Under the pieces are notes generated by a model. The model saw nothing but the letters and a program-made list of their open reading frames with translations. It was not told the DNA's origin and ran no database searches. From Tessaracoccus bendigoensis DSM 12906 (GTDB lineage: Bacteria; Actinomycetota; Actinomycetes; Propionibacteriales; Propionibacteriaceae): a stretch of DNA of 64,000 nucleotides. Where the stretch lies: the NCBI RefSeq assembly GCF_900141915.1, contig NZ_FQZG01000003.1:62001-126000 (forward strand), given 5' to 3'. Of the stretch, positions 8,231 to 18,400 are shown piece after piece. The stretch's first letter is position 1; each line of letters opens with the position of its first letter. Made by a program: the position numbers and the translations under genes.

Positions 8231-8835
8231 TCACTTTTCGTGACGGGTCACCCAACGGTCAACGGCTACGAGGGTGGTCACGTGGCCGCAATTGCCATGT
8301 GCCTCCGGAGTCCTGCGACGGGAAGAACCGGACCACGCGCCAGGTGAGACGGCCGTAGTGCCCGGCTCCCTCGCTGGCAGGAGCTGGACAGCCACGAGTT
8401 GCGGCGGCACGACGCGGTCCGCGCTGGACACGACACGGCAAGCAGCTTGAGTGCCTGGTCGATGGCAAGCTGGGTGGGCGTCGCGGCCTGCCCCTCGGTC
8501 ATTACGGTCTTCTTCACCGGTATCAGTTCCGGCGGCGGTGCCTGGATCGTCCGCCCCGGCCGACGGGCACGGAGCTGAGCCCTCCTGCGCTTGCGCAGGG
8601 CGGCCAACAACCCAGCAGCGAGGACCCCGCCCGCACCGGTGAGCCCGACCAGCACCCACGGGGCCAGAGCCTCCGCGTCCCCATCGGACGCCTCGCGCAC
8701 AGGCCTAGCGCCGGCACTCACTTCGTAAGCCACGGTCGCCGAGGTGGCTGATGAGGGCGCCGCCGACGCGCTGGACGGAGCGGCTGGAACAGGGCAGCCC
8801 GCACAAGGCTCGGCGTCTGCCCGGAAAACCGTCAC
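8231..8835 (-). pseudogene. remnant of a LysM/BTAD-type membrane protein
   Basis: The frame shows an Ala/Ser-rich linker, one membrane segment (PWVLVGLTGAGGVLAAGLLA), a basic stop-transfer run (ALRKRRRAQLRARRPGR) and then TQLAIDQALKLLA. This resembles the central part of large actinobacterial proteins with LysM and bacterial transcriptional activator domains often found on conjugative islands. Those are near 1000 residues. Here the front is missing, and about 30 residues after the membrane segment the likely frame shifts (continuing as RVVPPQLVAVQLLP in another frame) before ending at 8231. I read it as a broken fragment. Confidence 0.5.
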
Positions 8836-9234
8836 CCGTTGAGTCGGACGACGCGGACGGCGATCTCGACCAGGCTCCGAGCGCGGCGGGCGAGGGCCTG
8901 AGACTTCGCGGCGGACATGAGGCTGACGCCGTACTCGACGTCAGCTTTGTTGGACACCAGTTCGCGGAGTCCCTTCTCTGCACCGGCAGCATCCGGTCGC
9001 TGCCCCAGCGCCCGACGAAGCTCCTTCGCGGCGAGCGCATGTCCCCTTGCCCTTCACCGTCGAACCGGTGAGTTGAGTGACGATCGCGTCCTTGGCGCAG
9101 ATGCCCGCATGGATGGCATCACCCGCAGCAACGGGGTACCGCTCCGCATCCAAATTGGCCTCCGCCGAGGCCAGGCACTCCGCGGCCTTCCTCAGGAAGC
9201 TTCGTGCGTGATTGCGATGTTCGAGCGCTGCCAT
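8832..9234 (-). pseudogene. HEPN-domain toxin-like gene with a frameshift
   Basis: The first frame encodes a HEPN-like helical start (HARSFLRKAAECLASAEANL, then AAGDAIHAGICAKDAIVTQL). After TVKGK, near 9042, the frame must shift by one base to continue as HALAAKELRRALGQ and later LVSNKADVEYGVSLMSAAK, ending at TGA 8832-8834. The repaired protein would be about 133 residues, normal for HEPN partners of MNT nucleotidyltransferases. Its ATG overlaps the MNT stop by one base. HEPN proteins of such pairs are usually RNases held inactive by the MNT partner. The frameshift suggests decay. Confidence 0.6.
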
Positions 9235-9490
9235 CACCCCACACCAACCGTCACCTGAGGGAGCGACCCGAGCAGAAGCACCCCATCAGAGAGGATCTGG
9301 GTGACGACTCGCTCCTCGCCGCTGGCCACAAGACGCTCGAACTCCTCCGGTGTGAACACCAACACATCACAGTCAATGCCCAGCCGAGCACGGACCGCAT
9401 CTTCCAACTCCGTCCGACCCTGCCAATCCGAGGGCGCAAGACGGCCAGGTCGACATCGCTCTCGGCGGTTGCCTCCCTACTGCCGCCCAG
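9234..9490 (-). pseudogene. decayed MNT-type nucleotidyltransferase antitoxin gene
   Basis: The piece begins near GGSREATAESDVDLAVL, a damaged form of the nucleotidyltransferase motif GS-x-ARG...SDxDL: the residues between the GS and the EA are missing. After the DVDLAV strand the frame shifts and continues DWQGRTELEDAVRARLGIDC, then VFTPEEFERLVASGEERVV, ending with TGA over the HEPN start codon. At least one internal deletion and one frameshift are needed, so this is a pseudogene. Order and overlap match MNT/HEPN toxin-antitoxin pairs. Confidence 0.6.
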
Positions 9491-9710
9491 TCAGCGGTGC
9501 CCCAGTGCGCAGCAGCACGGCGAGCACAACCCCGCTCGCACCTGGGATCAAGCCCCCGAACGCAGCCTCAAATCGCATATGACCACTCTGGCGGCCACAT
9601 GATTGTTTCAATAGTCGCCCGGGTGGGAACTTGCCTCGTATATCGTCCCCCACTCCCCTGAGCGCCTCGCGGCCGTCAACGAGATCGCACCCGCGTACTA
9701 CCAGGACCGC

Positions 9711-10214
9711 TCAGAGTGGAACCGTCGACTCCTCGACTTCCCCCAGGTCGACCGGAGCACCTCCACCCCAACCCGCCAGTTGTGAAAGCTCCGCAGGCCA
9801 CACCGGTTCGGGCAGCGCGTCGAGCCTGAACCAACCGCTTTCCACCCGCCGCCGACGCTCGGCCTCGGTCAGGGCAGCGTCGACGGGGTCGAAGCGCCAG
9901 GTCCGTAGGAGGAAGAACGTCTCGTCCTGAATTAGGATGCGGTCCGAATAGCCGTGCGCCACCTCTCTGACGGCGACCGGCCCCTCCAACGCCTCCGGTC
10001 CCACCCGCAGCCCGGTCTCTTCGAACAGTTCCCGCACGGCCGCCGTCCGGGCATCCTCGCCGTCGTCGATCCCGCCTCCTGGCACCTGCCAGAAACGCGA
10101 CCCGGGGATGCCGGGGTCGGTGTCGCCCTGCAGCAGGACCTCGTCGCCTGCGACGACGATGACGCGGGCACCTCTGCGTCGCTTCAGTCGCCGCTCAGTC
10201 CGGGTGTCGGGCAT
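9711..10214 (-). CDS. NUDIX hydrolase
   Basis: A 167-residue NUDIX-family protein that should hydrolyse a nucleoside diphosphate linked to another group; the substrate cannot be read from sequence. The NUDIX box is complete: GGGIDDGEDARTAAVRELFE followed by ETGL, with the metal-binding REx2EE pattern. ATG at 10212-10214 is chosen because GAGG precedes it; a TTG at 10226 is less likely. Its start lies 20 bases inside the end of the upstream cutC gene, so the two are co-translated. It appears to be the first intact gene right of the accessory island. Confidence 0.85.
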   Translation of the reverse strand: MPDTRTERRLKRRRGARVIVVAGDEVLLQGDTDPGIPGSRFWQVPGGGIDDGEDARTAAVRELFEETGLRVGPEALEGPVAVREVAHGYSDRILIQDETFFLLRTWRFDPVDAALTEAERRRRVESGWFRLDALPEPVWPAELSQLAGWGGGAPVDLGEVEESTVPL

Positions 10215-10902
10215 GGGCCACCTCAACGTCGATCAGGTCGCGCCAACTGGCTACCAGTTCCGGATCGACGTAGGCCTTGAAGGAGCGCCCCGGACGTGCC
10301 GGGGACCCGATGTGGAAGGCCCGCACCCCTGCGCGCACCAGCCACGGCACGTGTTCGGGGGCCAGGCCACCGCCGGCCATGATCAGGCGTGCGACGTCGG
10401 GGGCTGCCTTCGCCCGTGCCACCAGCCCGTCGAGCCCCTGCTCGACGCCCCGGGCCGAGCCGGCCGTGAGCACCTGCGTCAGCCCGGGCAGGGTCTGCAC
10501 GTCGGCCCACGCACGGCCGAGGTCGAGGCAATGGTCGATCGCGCGGTGGAAGGTCCACGGAAACCCCCCGTCGCCGACGAGTTCGCCGACCACTTCCCGG
10601 TCGACCCGATTGGCCCCGTTCAGGTAGCCGAGCACGACGCCGTCGGCACCTGCCTCCAGATAGGAACCGATGAGGCCCTTGAGCCGGACCACCTCTCCCC
10701 CGTCGGTCGTGAAACCGGCCCGAAGCCGCACCATCGGGCGGATCTGGATAGAGGTCGCACGCCTCACCTTCTCCACCAGGCCCGGCTCGGGCGACAGACC
10801 GTCGTCGTCCATGGTGCCCAGCAGTTCGACGCGGTCGGCACCCCCGGCTTCTGCACGCTCGGCGTCGGCGGCGTGCAGGGCGATCACCTCGAGCAGACTC
10901 AT
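10195..10902 (-). CDS. cutC: CutC-family protein
   Basis: A 235-residue TIM-barrel protein of the CutC family, historically linked to copper homeostasis in E. coli though that role is disputed. Typical segments are EAGGADRVELLGTM, IRPMVRLRAGFTTD, GYLNGANRVD, FHRAIDHC, LTAGSARGVEQGLDGL and IMAGGGLAPEHV. I chose the ATG at 10900-10902, giving MSLLEVIALHAADAE, the normal family start; the longer frame adds 22 unmatched residues. The gene is followed by an overlapping NUDIX gene. No metal-responsive operator is visible. Confidence 0.85.
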   Translation of the reverse strand: MSLLEVIALHAADAERAEAGGADRVELLGTMDDDGLSPEPGLVEKVRRATSIQIRPMVRLRAGFTTDGGEVVRLKGLIGSYLEAGADGVVLGYLNGANRVDREVVGELVGDGGFPWTFHRAIDHCLDLGRAWADVQTLPGLTQVLTAGSARGVEQGLDGLVARAKAAPDVARLIMAGGGLAPEHVPWLVRAGVRAFHIGSPARPGRSFKAYVDPELVASWRDLIDVEVAHARHPD

Positions 10903-11042
10903 AGGCACATTCTGCCGGGCTTGGCCGCTCCCGCGCCTCGACCCGCAGGAAATCGGATCGAAGTTCAACCACCAGACCCCAGAAACGCAGTGTTTTGGGC
11001 AAGTTCACCCTCCTGACATCTTTTGGCGGTAATCATGGGGGT

Positions 11043-11939
11043 ATGACCCAGAACATGCCGCTTCGCGAATACATCGACCACCTCAAGGAAGAGGGGTACC
11101 GGGTCGAAGGGGCAGAGGGTGTCGACCCGGAGCTGATCGCACCCGACGGCTCGGCGGTACACACCTGGCAGGACAGCTACCCGTATGAAGAGTTGATGGA
11201 CCGAGGACTCTACGAGCACGAGAAGTACCTCCTCCAAGTCGAACTACTCAAGTTCCAGTACTGGTCCCAGGACACCGGCGCCAAGCACGTCATCGTGTTC
11301 GAGGGTCGCGACGCCGCCGGCAAGGGAAGCACCATCAAACGCTTCAACGAACACCTCAACCCTCGGGCGGCGCGAGTGGTCGCGCTGGCCGCACCGTCGA
11401 ACACCGAGCGTGGCCAGTGGTACTTCCAGAGGTATGTGAGGCATCTTCCTACCTCCGGCGAGATCGTCATGTTCGACCGGTCCTGGTACAACCGGGCGGG
11501 CGTCGAACGGGTGATGGGGTTCTGCACCGACGACGAGTACGAGACGTTCATGTCACAGGCGCCACACTTCGAGCGGATGCTCGTGGAGTCGGGCATCAGC
11601 CTCACCAAGTTCTGGTTCTCCGTGACTCAGGACGAACAGCGCACCCGGTTCGCGCTGCGTCAACTGGATCCGGTCCGGCAGTGGAAGCTCTCTCCGATGG
11701 ATCTGGAGAGCCTCGACCGCTGGGATGCCTACACCACGGCCAAGGAACTGATGCTGCTGCGCACGGACAAGAAGTACGCCCCTTGGACGACGGTGAAGTC
11801 CAACGACAAGAAGCGGGCCAGGATCAACGCGCTGCGGGCTTTCCTGAACCAGTTCGACTACGAGGGCAAGGACACCTCTGTGGTCTACGCCCCCGACCCG
11901 TTGATCATCAAGCGCGCCAAGAACACGCTGGGAGACTGA
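11043..11939 (+). CDS. ppk2: polyphosphate kinase 2 (PPK2)
   Basis: A 298-residue PPK2-family kinase that transfers phosphate between polyphosphate and nucleotides in the cytoplasm. Walker A is FEGRDAAGKGSTIKRF (about residue 85) and the Walker B/lid region is MFDRSWYNRAGVERVMGF. The family features RALAAPSNTERGQWYFQRY-like segment and SPMDLESLDRWDAY are present, and the length suits a single-domain enzyme. It starts at an ATG preceded by GGGGG and is divergent from cutC. The 5' gap of 140 bases carries no clear PHO box. Which nucleotide it prefers (GDP, ADP or AMP) cannot be decided here. Confidence 0.92.
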   Translation: MTQNMPLREYIDHLKEEGYRVEGAEGVDPELIAPDGSAVHTWQDSYPYEELMDRGLYEHEKYLLQVELLKFQYWSQDTGAKHVIVFEGRDAAGKGSTIKRFNEHLNPRAARVVALAAPSNTERGQWYFQRYVRHLPTSGEIVMFDRSWYNRAGVERVMGFCTDDEYETFMSQAPHFERMLVESGISLTKFWFSVTQDEQRTRFALRQLDPVRQWKLSPMDLESLDRWDAYTTAKELMLLRTDKKYAPWTTVKSNDKKRARINALRAFLNQFDYEGKDTSVVYAPDPLIIKRAKNTLGD

Positions 11940-12060
11940 GCAGCCACCGGTTGGTTGGGGCTAGCTGGCTCGCTGACACCCGACCTGGTAGCTCAGGGTG
12001 TGCGAAGCCGGGCTTTGAACGGTCTTCCTGTGCGAGCCTGCTTCGTCGTCACCCGCGGTT

Positions 12061-12195
12061 TTCGCTCGTCACCAGCGATCCGCGCCCGACACCAACGATC
12101 CGCACTCGACACCAACCATCCGCGCCCGACACCAACCATCCGCGCCCGACACCAACGATCCGCACTCGACACCAACGATTTCGCTCGACACCAGC
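12061..12195. repeat. 20-bp tandem repeat array
   Basis: About six copies of a 20-base unit of the form CGCRCYCGACACCAACSATC run in exact 20-base register, with degenerate copies at both ends (CGCTCGTCACCAGCGATC and CGCTCGACACCAGCGG). The array lies downstream of ppk2 and convergent pulA in otherwise featureless sequence (11940-12449). Confidence 0.8.
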
Positions 12196-12406
12196 GGAAT
12201 ACGGCAGGTAACGCGCCATTTCGCTGGTAACGCGACCTCGGCGCCGTCACACCCACCCCGTCCCCCCCAGGTACCGCCGTCGCGCCACCAGAAATCTTCG
12301 ATCGTGACCAGCTCTCCGACCACCACCAGCCTGACCAGCCTCTGCGACCCCGACCGAGACGGGGCAATGGCCGGGCGTTCTCCAACAATGCTCCAACAAG
12401 ACAGGC

Positions 12407-12434
12407 GACCCGACCAGCCGGGGCCGGTCGGGTC
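12407..12434 (-). terminator. terminator of the amylopullulanase gene
   Basis: Arms GACCCGACC (12407-12415) and GGTCGGGTC (12426-12434) are perfectly complementary. Read on the minus strand the hairpin begins 16 bases after the pulA stop. The T content downstream is modest (GCCTGTCTTGTTGG). Confidence 0.55.
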
Positions 12435-12449
12435 ACATGGAAGAGAGTC

Positions 12450-15400
12450 TCAGCGGAACAAGACGATGTTGTTCAGGATCCACCGCCCCCGGACCCACTG
12501 GTACGTCGTCCGGCCATTAGTTGTGACCTCCGCGATCACGTCGGCCCGAACGTAGCTGCGGCAGCCGTTGCGACCGGTTGCCGCAGTGTCGCATTCGGTT
12601 CGCCAACTGCGGCCGTCGGCCGCGGTCCACGTGCCCGTGTTTCCAAGCGGGTTATTCCGCCAGACCGAGCGTGGCGACTGCAGGTAGGTGAGGCTGTTGA
12701 AGGCCCAGCCGTTCGTCTTGACGAACCTGCCGTCGACCTGCCGGATGGTGGTCGCCCAGATGTAGGTGCGGCAACGTTTCGTCACCGAATAGGGCTCACA
12801 CGACGTCTGCCACCAGCGGCCGTTGTGGAAGTGCGTGCCAGGGGTGGTGTAGACGTTGAGCGGCGGCTTCGACGGGGTCGCCGTCGGGCTCACCGTCGGG
12901 GTCGGACTCACCGTCGGGGTCGGACTCACCGTCGGAGTCGGGCTCACCGTCGGAGTCGGGCTCACCGTCGGAGTCGGACTCACCGTCGGAGTCGGGGTGG
13001 GCGAAGGAGACGGCCGCACCTCCTCCTCCACGAACACCACCGCAGAGCGGGCCGGAACCTTCACCGTGCCGCTCGCCTTGTCCCACGTCGCCTCCGCAAG
13101 CACCGGGTCGTCGTGCACCCCGTCGGTCAGGACCGGGGATAGCGACAGGTCGACCCCCGCCAGAGCGTCGACCGCCTCGGTGATCGGCTCCGGCGATGAG
13201 TTCAGCACAACCAGCAACCCGTCGAGGTCACCGTCGACATCGGTCCCGACGGTGTCGTCGATGCGCATGACGATCAGACCGGCGGTCTGGTCGGCACCGG
13301 CGTTGGGGAACGTGACCTTCTGGTCGATCAGCTCCGCCGACCCGAGCGTGAGCAGCGGGTGCGTGGAACGCAGCTGCAGCAGTTCGAGTGCCTGATCGCG
13401 TGAAGTCGCGATGTCGGACGCCGACGGCAGATTTGCCGTGTTCGTCAGCAATGGCCTCATGGCCGACCACTGCGACGAATTGTCGGCGGCCGGTGGCAGC
13501 CCGACACCGAAGTTGTTCGACCCCATCGACCAGTCGAGCGCGTTGAAGTGATCTCCCGAGTTGTACGAGTTGCGGTCCATGGACTTCGACCGCAGGAGGT
13601 CGGTGCCCGCGTGCCAGAACGTCGGCGACTGGCCCAGCGTCACGGTCGCAAGCGACATCGTGTTCATCCTGATCCGGTCGGCCATCGAAGTGTCGGAAGG
13701 CAGCTTCCAAACCCCGAGGTCGAAGAGCGTCTCGTTGTCGTGTGCATCGACGTAGTTCACAGACTCGTCCGGCTCCGAGGCGTAGCCCGCGGGCTGCCCG
13801 TTGTAGTCGAGTTCGCTGCCCTTCTGCACCGTGCCCGCCGCAGTCTCGAACGAGTAGTCGGCGAGGTTGCCAGCCATGCCGAGCCGGATGAGGTCCTGCC
13901 GATGCCTCAGGTCGGCCAGCTGATCGGCAGGGCTCGCCTTCGATTGGCCGTTCGGGTCGGTGTAGAGCCCAGTGCCGAAGCCCTGGTTCTCGGACTTGTT
14001 CTCGTCGAAGGGCCCGCCGCCGTGGACGGCATCTCGGAGCCGGTCGTTGAACGCGCCGATGTTGGTGCCGTTCAGCTGGCCCTGCGTGGCCTGGGTGAAC
14101 CGAGCGTTGTCGGCGACCTCCCCGAAGTTCCAGCCCTCGCCGTACAGGTAAATGCCCTTCCCGTCGACCCCGTCATCGGCCATCGTCAACTCATCGAGCG
14201 CGGAACGCACGGCCGTCATGTTGTCGACCGAGTGATGGCCCATCAGGTCGAATCGGAAGCCGTCGACGTGGTAGTCGGCGGCCCAGGTGACGACCGAGTC
14301 GACCATCAGCTGCTCAGCCATCGCGTGTTCGGTTGCGATGTTCTGGCAGCAGGTGGAGGTCTCCACGGCCCCCCTCAAATTGAGGCGGTGATAGTAGCCG
14401 GGCACGACTTTGTCCAGCACCGAGGTGTCGCCCTGCCCGGAGGCGGAGGTGTGGTTGAACACCTGGTCGAGGACCACCTGGTAGCCGATGTCGTGCAGCC
14501 CGCCGACCATCTCCCGGAACGCCGCCGTGCGGGCTCCGCCATTCTGGTTGGCGGCGCTGGCGTAGGACCCCTCGGGAGTCGAGAAGTGGAACGGGTCGTA
14601 GCCCCAGTTGAAGCCGTCCTGATCAGCGACGGCCATGACCGCGGCCTGCTGCTCCTCGGAGGCAGGCCCGGCGTCGGGAACGACAGGCTCCTTCTGCTCG
14701 GCCCGGTCCTCCTCGATGGTGGCGATGTCGAAGCTCGGCAACAGGTGGACGGTGTTCATGCCCGCCTCAGCCAATTCGGTCAGCCGCTTGACGCCTTCGG
14801 TGCCCTTGAGCGCGAACGCCTCATAGGTGCCGCGCAGCGCTTCAGGGACCGTCTCATCGGTGATCGAGAAGTCGCGGATGTGCAGTTCATAGATGGCGCG
14901 GTCGACGAACTGGTCGATCGTCGGGGCCGGGGTCTCGGTCCAGATCTCCGGAGCCCACTCCGGGTCGTCGAGATCGACGAGGACGGAGTGGGTCGAGTTC
15001 AGGGTGAGGCCCTCGGAGTACGGGTCGGTGACCACGTTGTGGGTCAGCGCGTCCAGCGAAGGGACAAACACATTGACGTCGAACTGGTAGGCCCGGTTCT
15101 TCCAGGCCGGAAGACCATCGACGGACCAGGCACCGTCGGAGGCACGGGTCATCGCGACCCGCGTGGGTTCGCCACTGCCCAACAGGTCGTCAAAGAGCAG
15201 TAGGTCGACCGAGGTGGCGGTCGGTGCCCACAGCCGCACGCTCGGCACGTCGTCTGCGAAGGTGACCCCGAGGGCCTCCCCGCGGGCGTCCTCGCCGAAC
15301 AGGTCGTCCAGCACACCGGGGATCTGGACGCCGGTGAACACCTGCGCAATCCCGTCCGCACCGCGCTGGACGACGGCCAGGTCGCCCTTGAGCGCGGCCT

Positions 15401-18400
15401 CGACATCCGCCCTGGATGCTTCAAGTTTCAGCGCGGCGAACCCTGCGAGGTGGCCACGGTCCGCCAGCTGTTCGGCCGTGAGCCCCGCGGTGTCGCGGGT
15501 GAGATCGCCGAGTTTCACGGCACCCGCCCCGCTCCCGCCGACGACGACGCCGTCGGCCAGCGCGAGGCCGCCGTCGGGATCGGTCCACAGCTCCCAGGTC
15601 GTGCCTCCGCCGGTGATGAGGTTGGTCGGCCAGGCGAAGGTCGACGCATCGACCCAGTGCGCGAGGTCCTGGCCGGTGCCCGCCAGCGGCGGATCCTCCA
15701 CCGGGATGTCGAGCAGGCGGGTCGCCAGGGTGTAGGTGAAGGTGACCTGCTTGCCGGCCGAGGCCTGGAAGGCGTAGTTGTCTCCGCCCGGCACGCCGCC
15801 GACCCCGTAGTTCTCGTCCCAAGAGAGGCCGTGGGCGACCTTCACCTCATAAGAGCCGGTCGGGATGGCCGTGGTCGACCAGGTGTAGACGCCGTCGCCG
15901 TCCGGATCGAACATGAGGGTGTTCAGGCACGCGGGCTGCCAGTCACCCGGGCAACCGACGGCGGCCTGGAAGCTGCCCGGCAGCGTGACGACCGGGCCCT
16001 GCGCGGTGTTGAAGAACGCATGCGTCACCGGGTCGTAGTAGAAGGTGACAGGGCCGGCCTGGGTGACGGTGTAGGCGACGTTGTCGCCGTTTGGCACCCC
16101 GCCCTTCCCGAAATTGATGTCCCAGGACCCGCCGACGGCGACCTTGTACTCGTAGCTGCCAGCGGGCAGCTCGAACGTGCCCACATAGATGCCGGACGCG
16201 TCGCGGGTGAGCATCGCGTCGGTGCAGCCCGGCTGCCAGTCGCCGGGGCAGCCCATCGCGGAGTTGTGGCTGCCCGGAACGGTCACCATGGTCGACGGGT
16301 CGACGTCCGGGCCCTCGGGGGCTGGGGCACCGAGGTCGGTGCCGACCACGACGGTGCCGGAGGAAGCGACCCTCGAGCCGTCGGCGTCGACCGACACGGC
16401 CCGCACCTCGACGACGGTGCCGTCGGGCAGGTGGCCGAAGTCGGCGAAGACGCGCGGCCGGTCGGTGGTGGAGGTGCCGAGCGCGGTGTACTCGGTTTCA
16501 CCGAGGACACGGTAGGCAAACGACGTCTCGGCCCAGCGGTCGGCCGCGATGGTGGCGCTGACGGGGGTCAGTCCGTCGGCGGGGGCTCCAGGCACGATCG
16601 AGATCGACTGTACATCCCCTGAGTCGGCGACCTGCGTGTCGGCCTTGAACACGACCGCGGCGAGCGCCGGCACGGTGACTTCGACCTTGCCGTCTGCATC
16701 GGCGGTCACGCTCCCGCTCGCCCCGTACAGGGGAGCGTAGGTCGCTCCCGGGGTCAGGGTCGTGAGCTCGACCGTCTTCGCCGTCGTCGCGTTGTTCAGG
16801 GCCACCAGATGCTCGACCCGTTCGGCCCGGTCGATCCGGGAGAACGCGTAGACGCCCGGCCCGTTGTCGGCGTGGAGTTCGATCTGCGCACCGGTGGCCA
16901 GCGCCTCGTTGGCCTGACGCAGCTCGCCCAGCTCGGCGATCGACCGGTAGAGGGCGCCGTCGGTGCCGAAGTGCGAGCCTGTGCCGAACGCGGTGCCGTC
17001 GATCAGGGTGTTCTCGATGAAGCTCGGCACCTGCGAGGCGAACATCGATTGGCGGGCGTCCTTGTCGTTTCCATCACCGACGAAGCCCTGCTCGTCGCCG
17101 TAGTAGACGACCGGCTGGCCGCGGGTGAGGAACATCAATTCGTGCGCGAAGGTGCTGCGCTCCAGCTTGTCGTTCGAGGTGCCGAGGAGGTAGCCGATCC
17201 TGCCCATGTCGTGGTTGCCGAGGAAGGTCGGCAGCGAGGCGGCGGAGCTGTCGGCGGTGGTGTAGTAGTCGTCGGCGGCGAACAAGCCGGACAGTCCCTG
17301 CGCGGTGAAACCCTTTGCGTAGTTCAGCGCCGAGGACTGGTAGGCGAAGTCGAGGACCGAGTTCATGTCGGTGTCGCGCACGTAGGGTGAAAGCAGCTTG
17401 GCGTCGGCGTCGTAGACCTCGCCGAACATGAAGAAGTCGGGATTCGTGGCCGCGGTGTGCTCCGTGATCGCCTTGGTGAACTCCTGCCAGAAGACGAAGT
17501 CGACGTGTTTGGCGGTGTCGATCCGGAACCCGTCGATGCCGAGGTCGGTCCACGCCTCATAGATGTCGCTCATGCCGTCGACGACGATCTGGTTCTCGGT
17601 CATGAGGTCGTCGAGGTTGGCGAAGTCCATGTACCTGGCGGCCTCGCCCGCCGGCCATGACGGGTCGAATCCGCGGTTGTGGTAGAGCGTGACGTCGTTG
17701 AGCCACTCGGGGTACTTCGCCTGCTCCATGCCAGCCGGGACTTCCGGGTCGTATGGGAACGACGTGGTGTCGGGATTCATCAGGGGCATCGCCTGGTCGC
17801 CCGGCGCGTAGTCGGCTGGGTCGAACTCGTTGCCGTCGACGTCGCGGTACGGGTCGTCGGCTTTCAGCACGTAGCTGGGGTTACTGCCCTCATGGCCGGC
17901 GTAGTAGATCACGTCGGCGGTGTGGTTGGCGATGATGTCGAAGTAGATCTTGATGCCCTTGGCATGGGCCTCGTCGATCAGGGCCTTGAGCTCGGCGTTG
18001 GTGCCGAAGTGGGGGTCGATCTGGGTGAAGTCGGTCACCCAGTAGCCGTGGTAGCCGGCCGAGACGTCAGCCCCTTCACCCTGGACCGGTCGGTTCACGA
18101 ACGACGGGGTGAGCCAGATGGCCGTGGACCCGAGGCCCTCGATGTAGTCGAGCCGGTCGCGGAGCCCCTGGATGTCGCCGCCGTTGAAGAACCCCTTGTC
18201 TGTGGGGTCGAAGCCTGTGGTGAGCCGGTCGGTGCCTGAGCAGTCGACCGGAAGTGCCCCGCCTGCGGAGGCGTGGCCGGTGGCGATGCAGGAGTCGTTG
18301 GCCGACGAGCCGTTCTCGAACCGGTCGGTCAGCACGAAGTAGAAGTTGTTGCCTGCCCCGGGGTCAGCGAACGGGGCGGCGACCAGCGGATCGTCGGCGG

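Noticed and set aside
13548-15203. Long plus-strand open frame inside the amylopullulanase gene
   Set aside because: It is antisense to a gene with complete catalytic motifs; it has no ribosome binding site, and its Val/Gly/Asp/Arg-rich product is typical of high-GC shadow frames.
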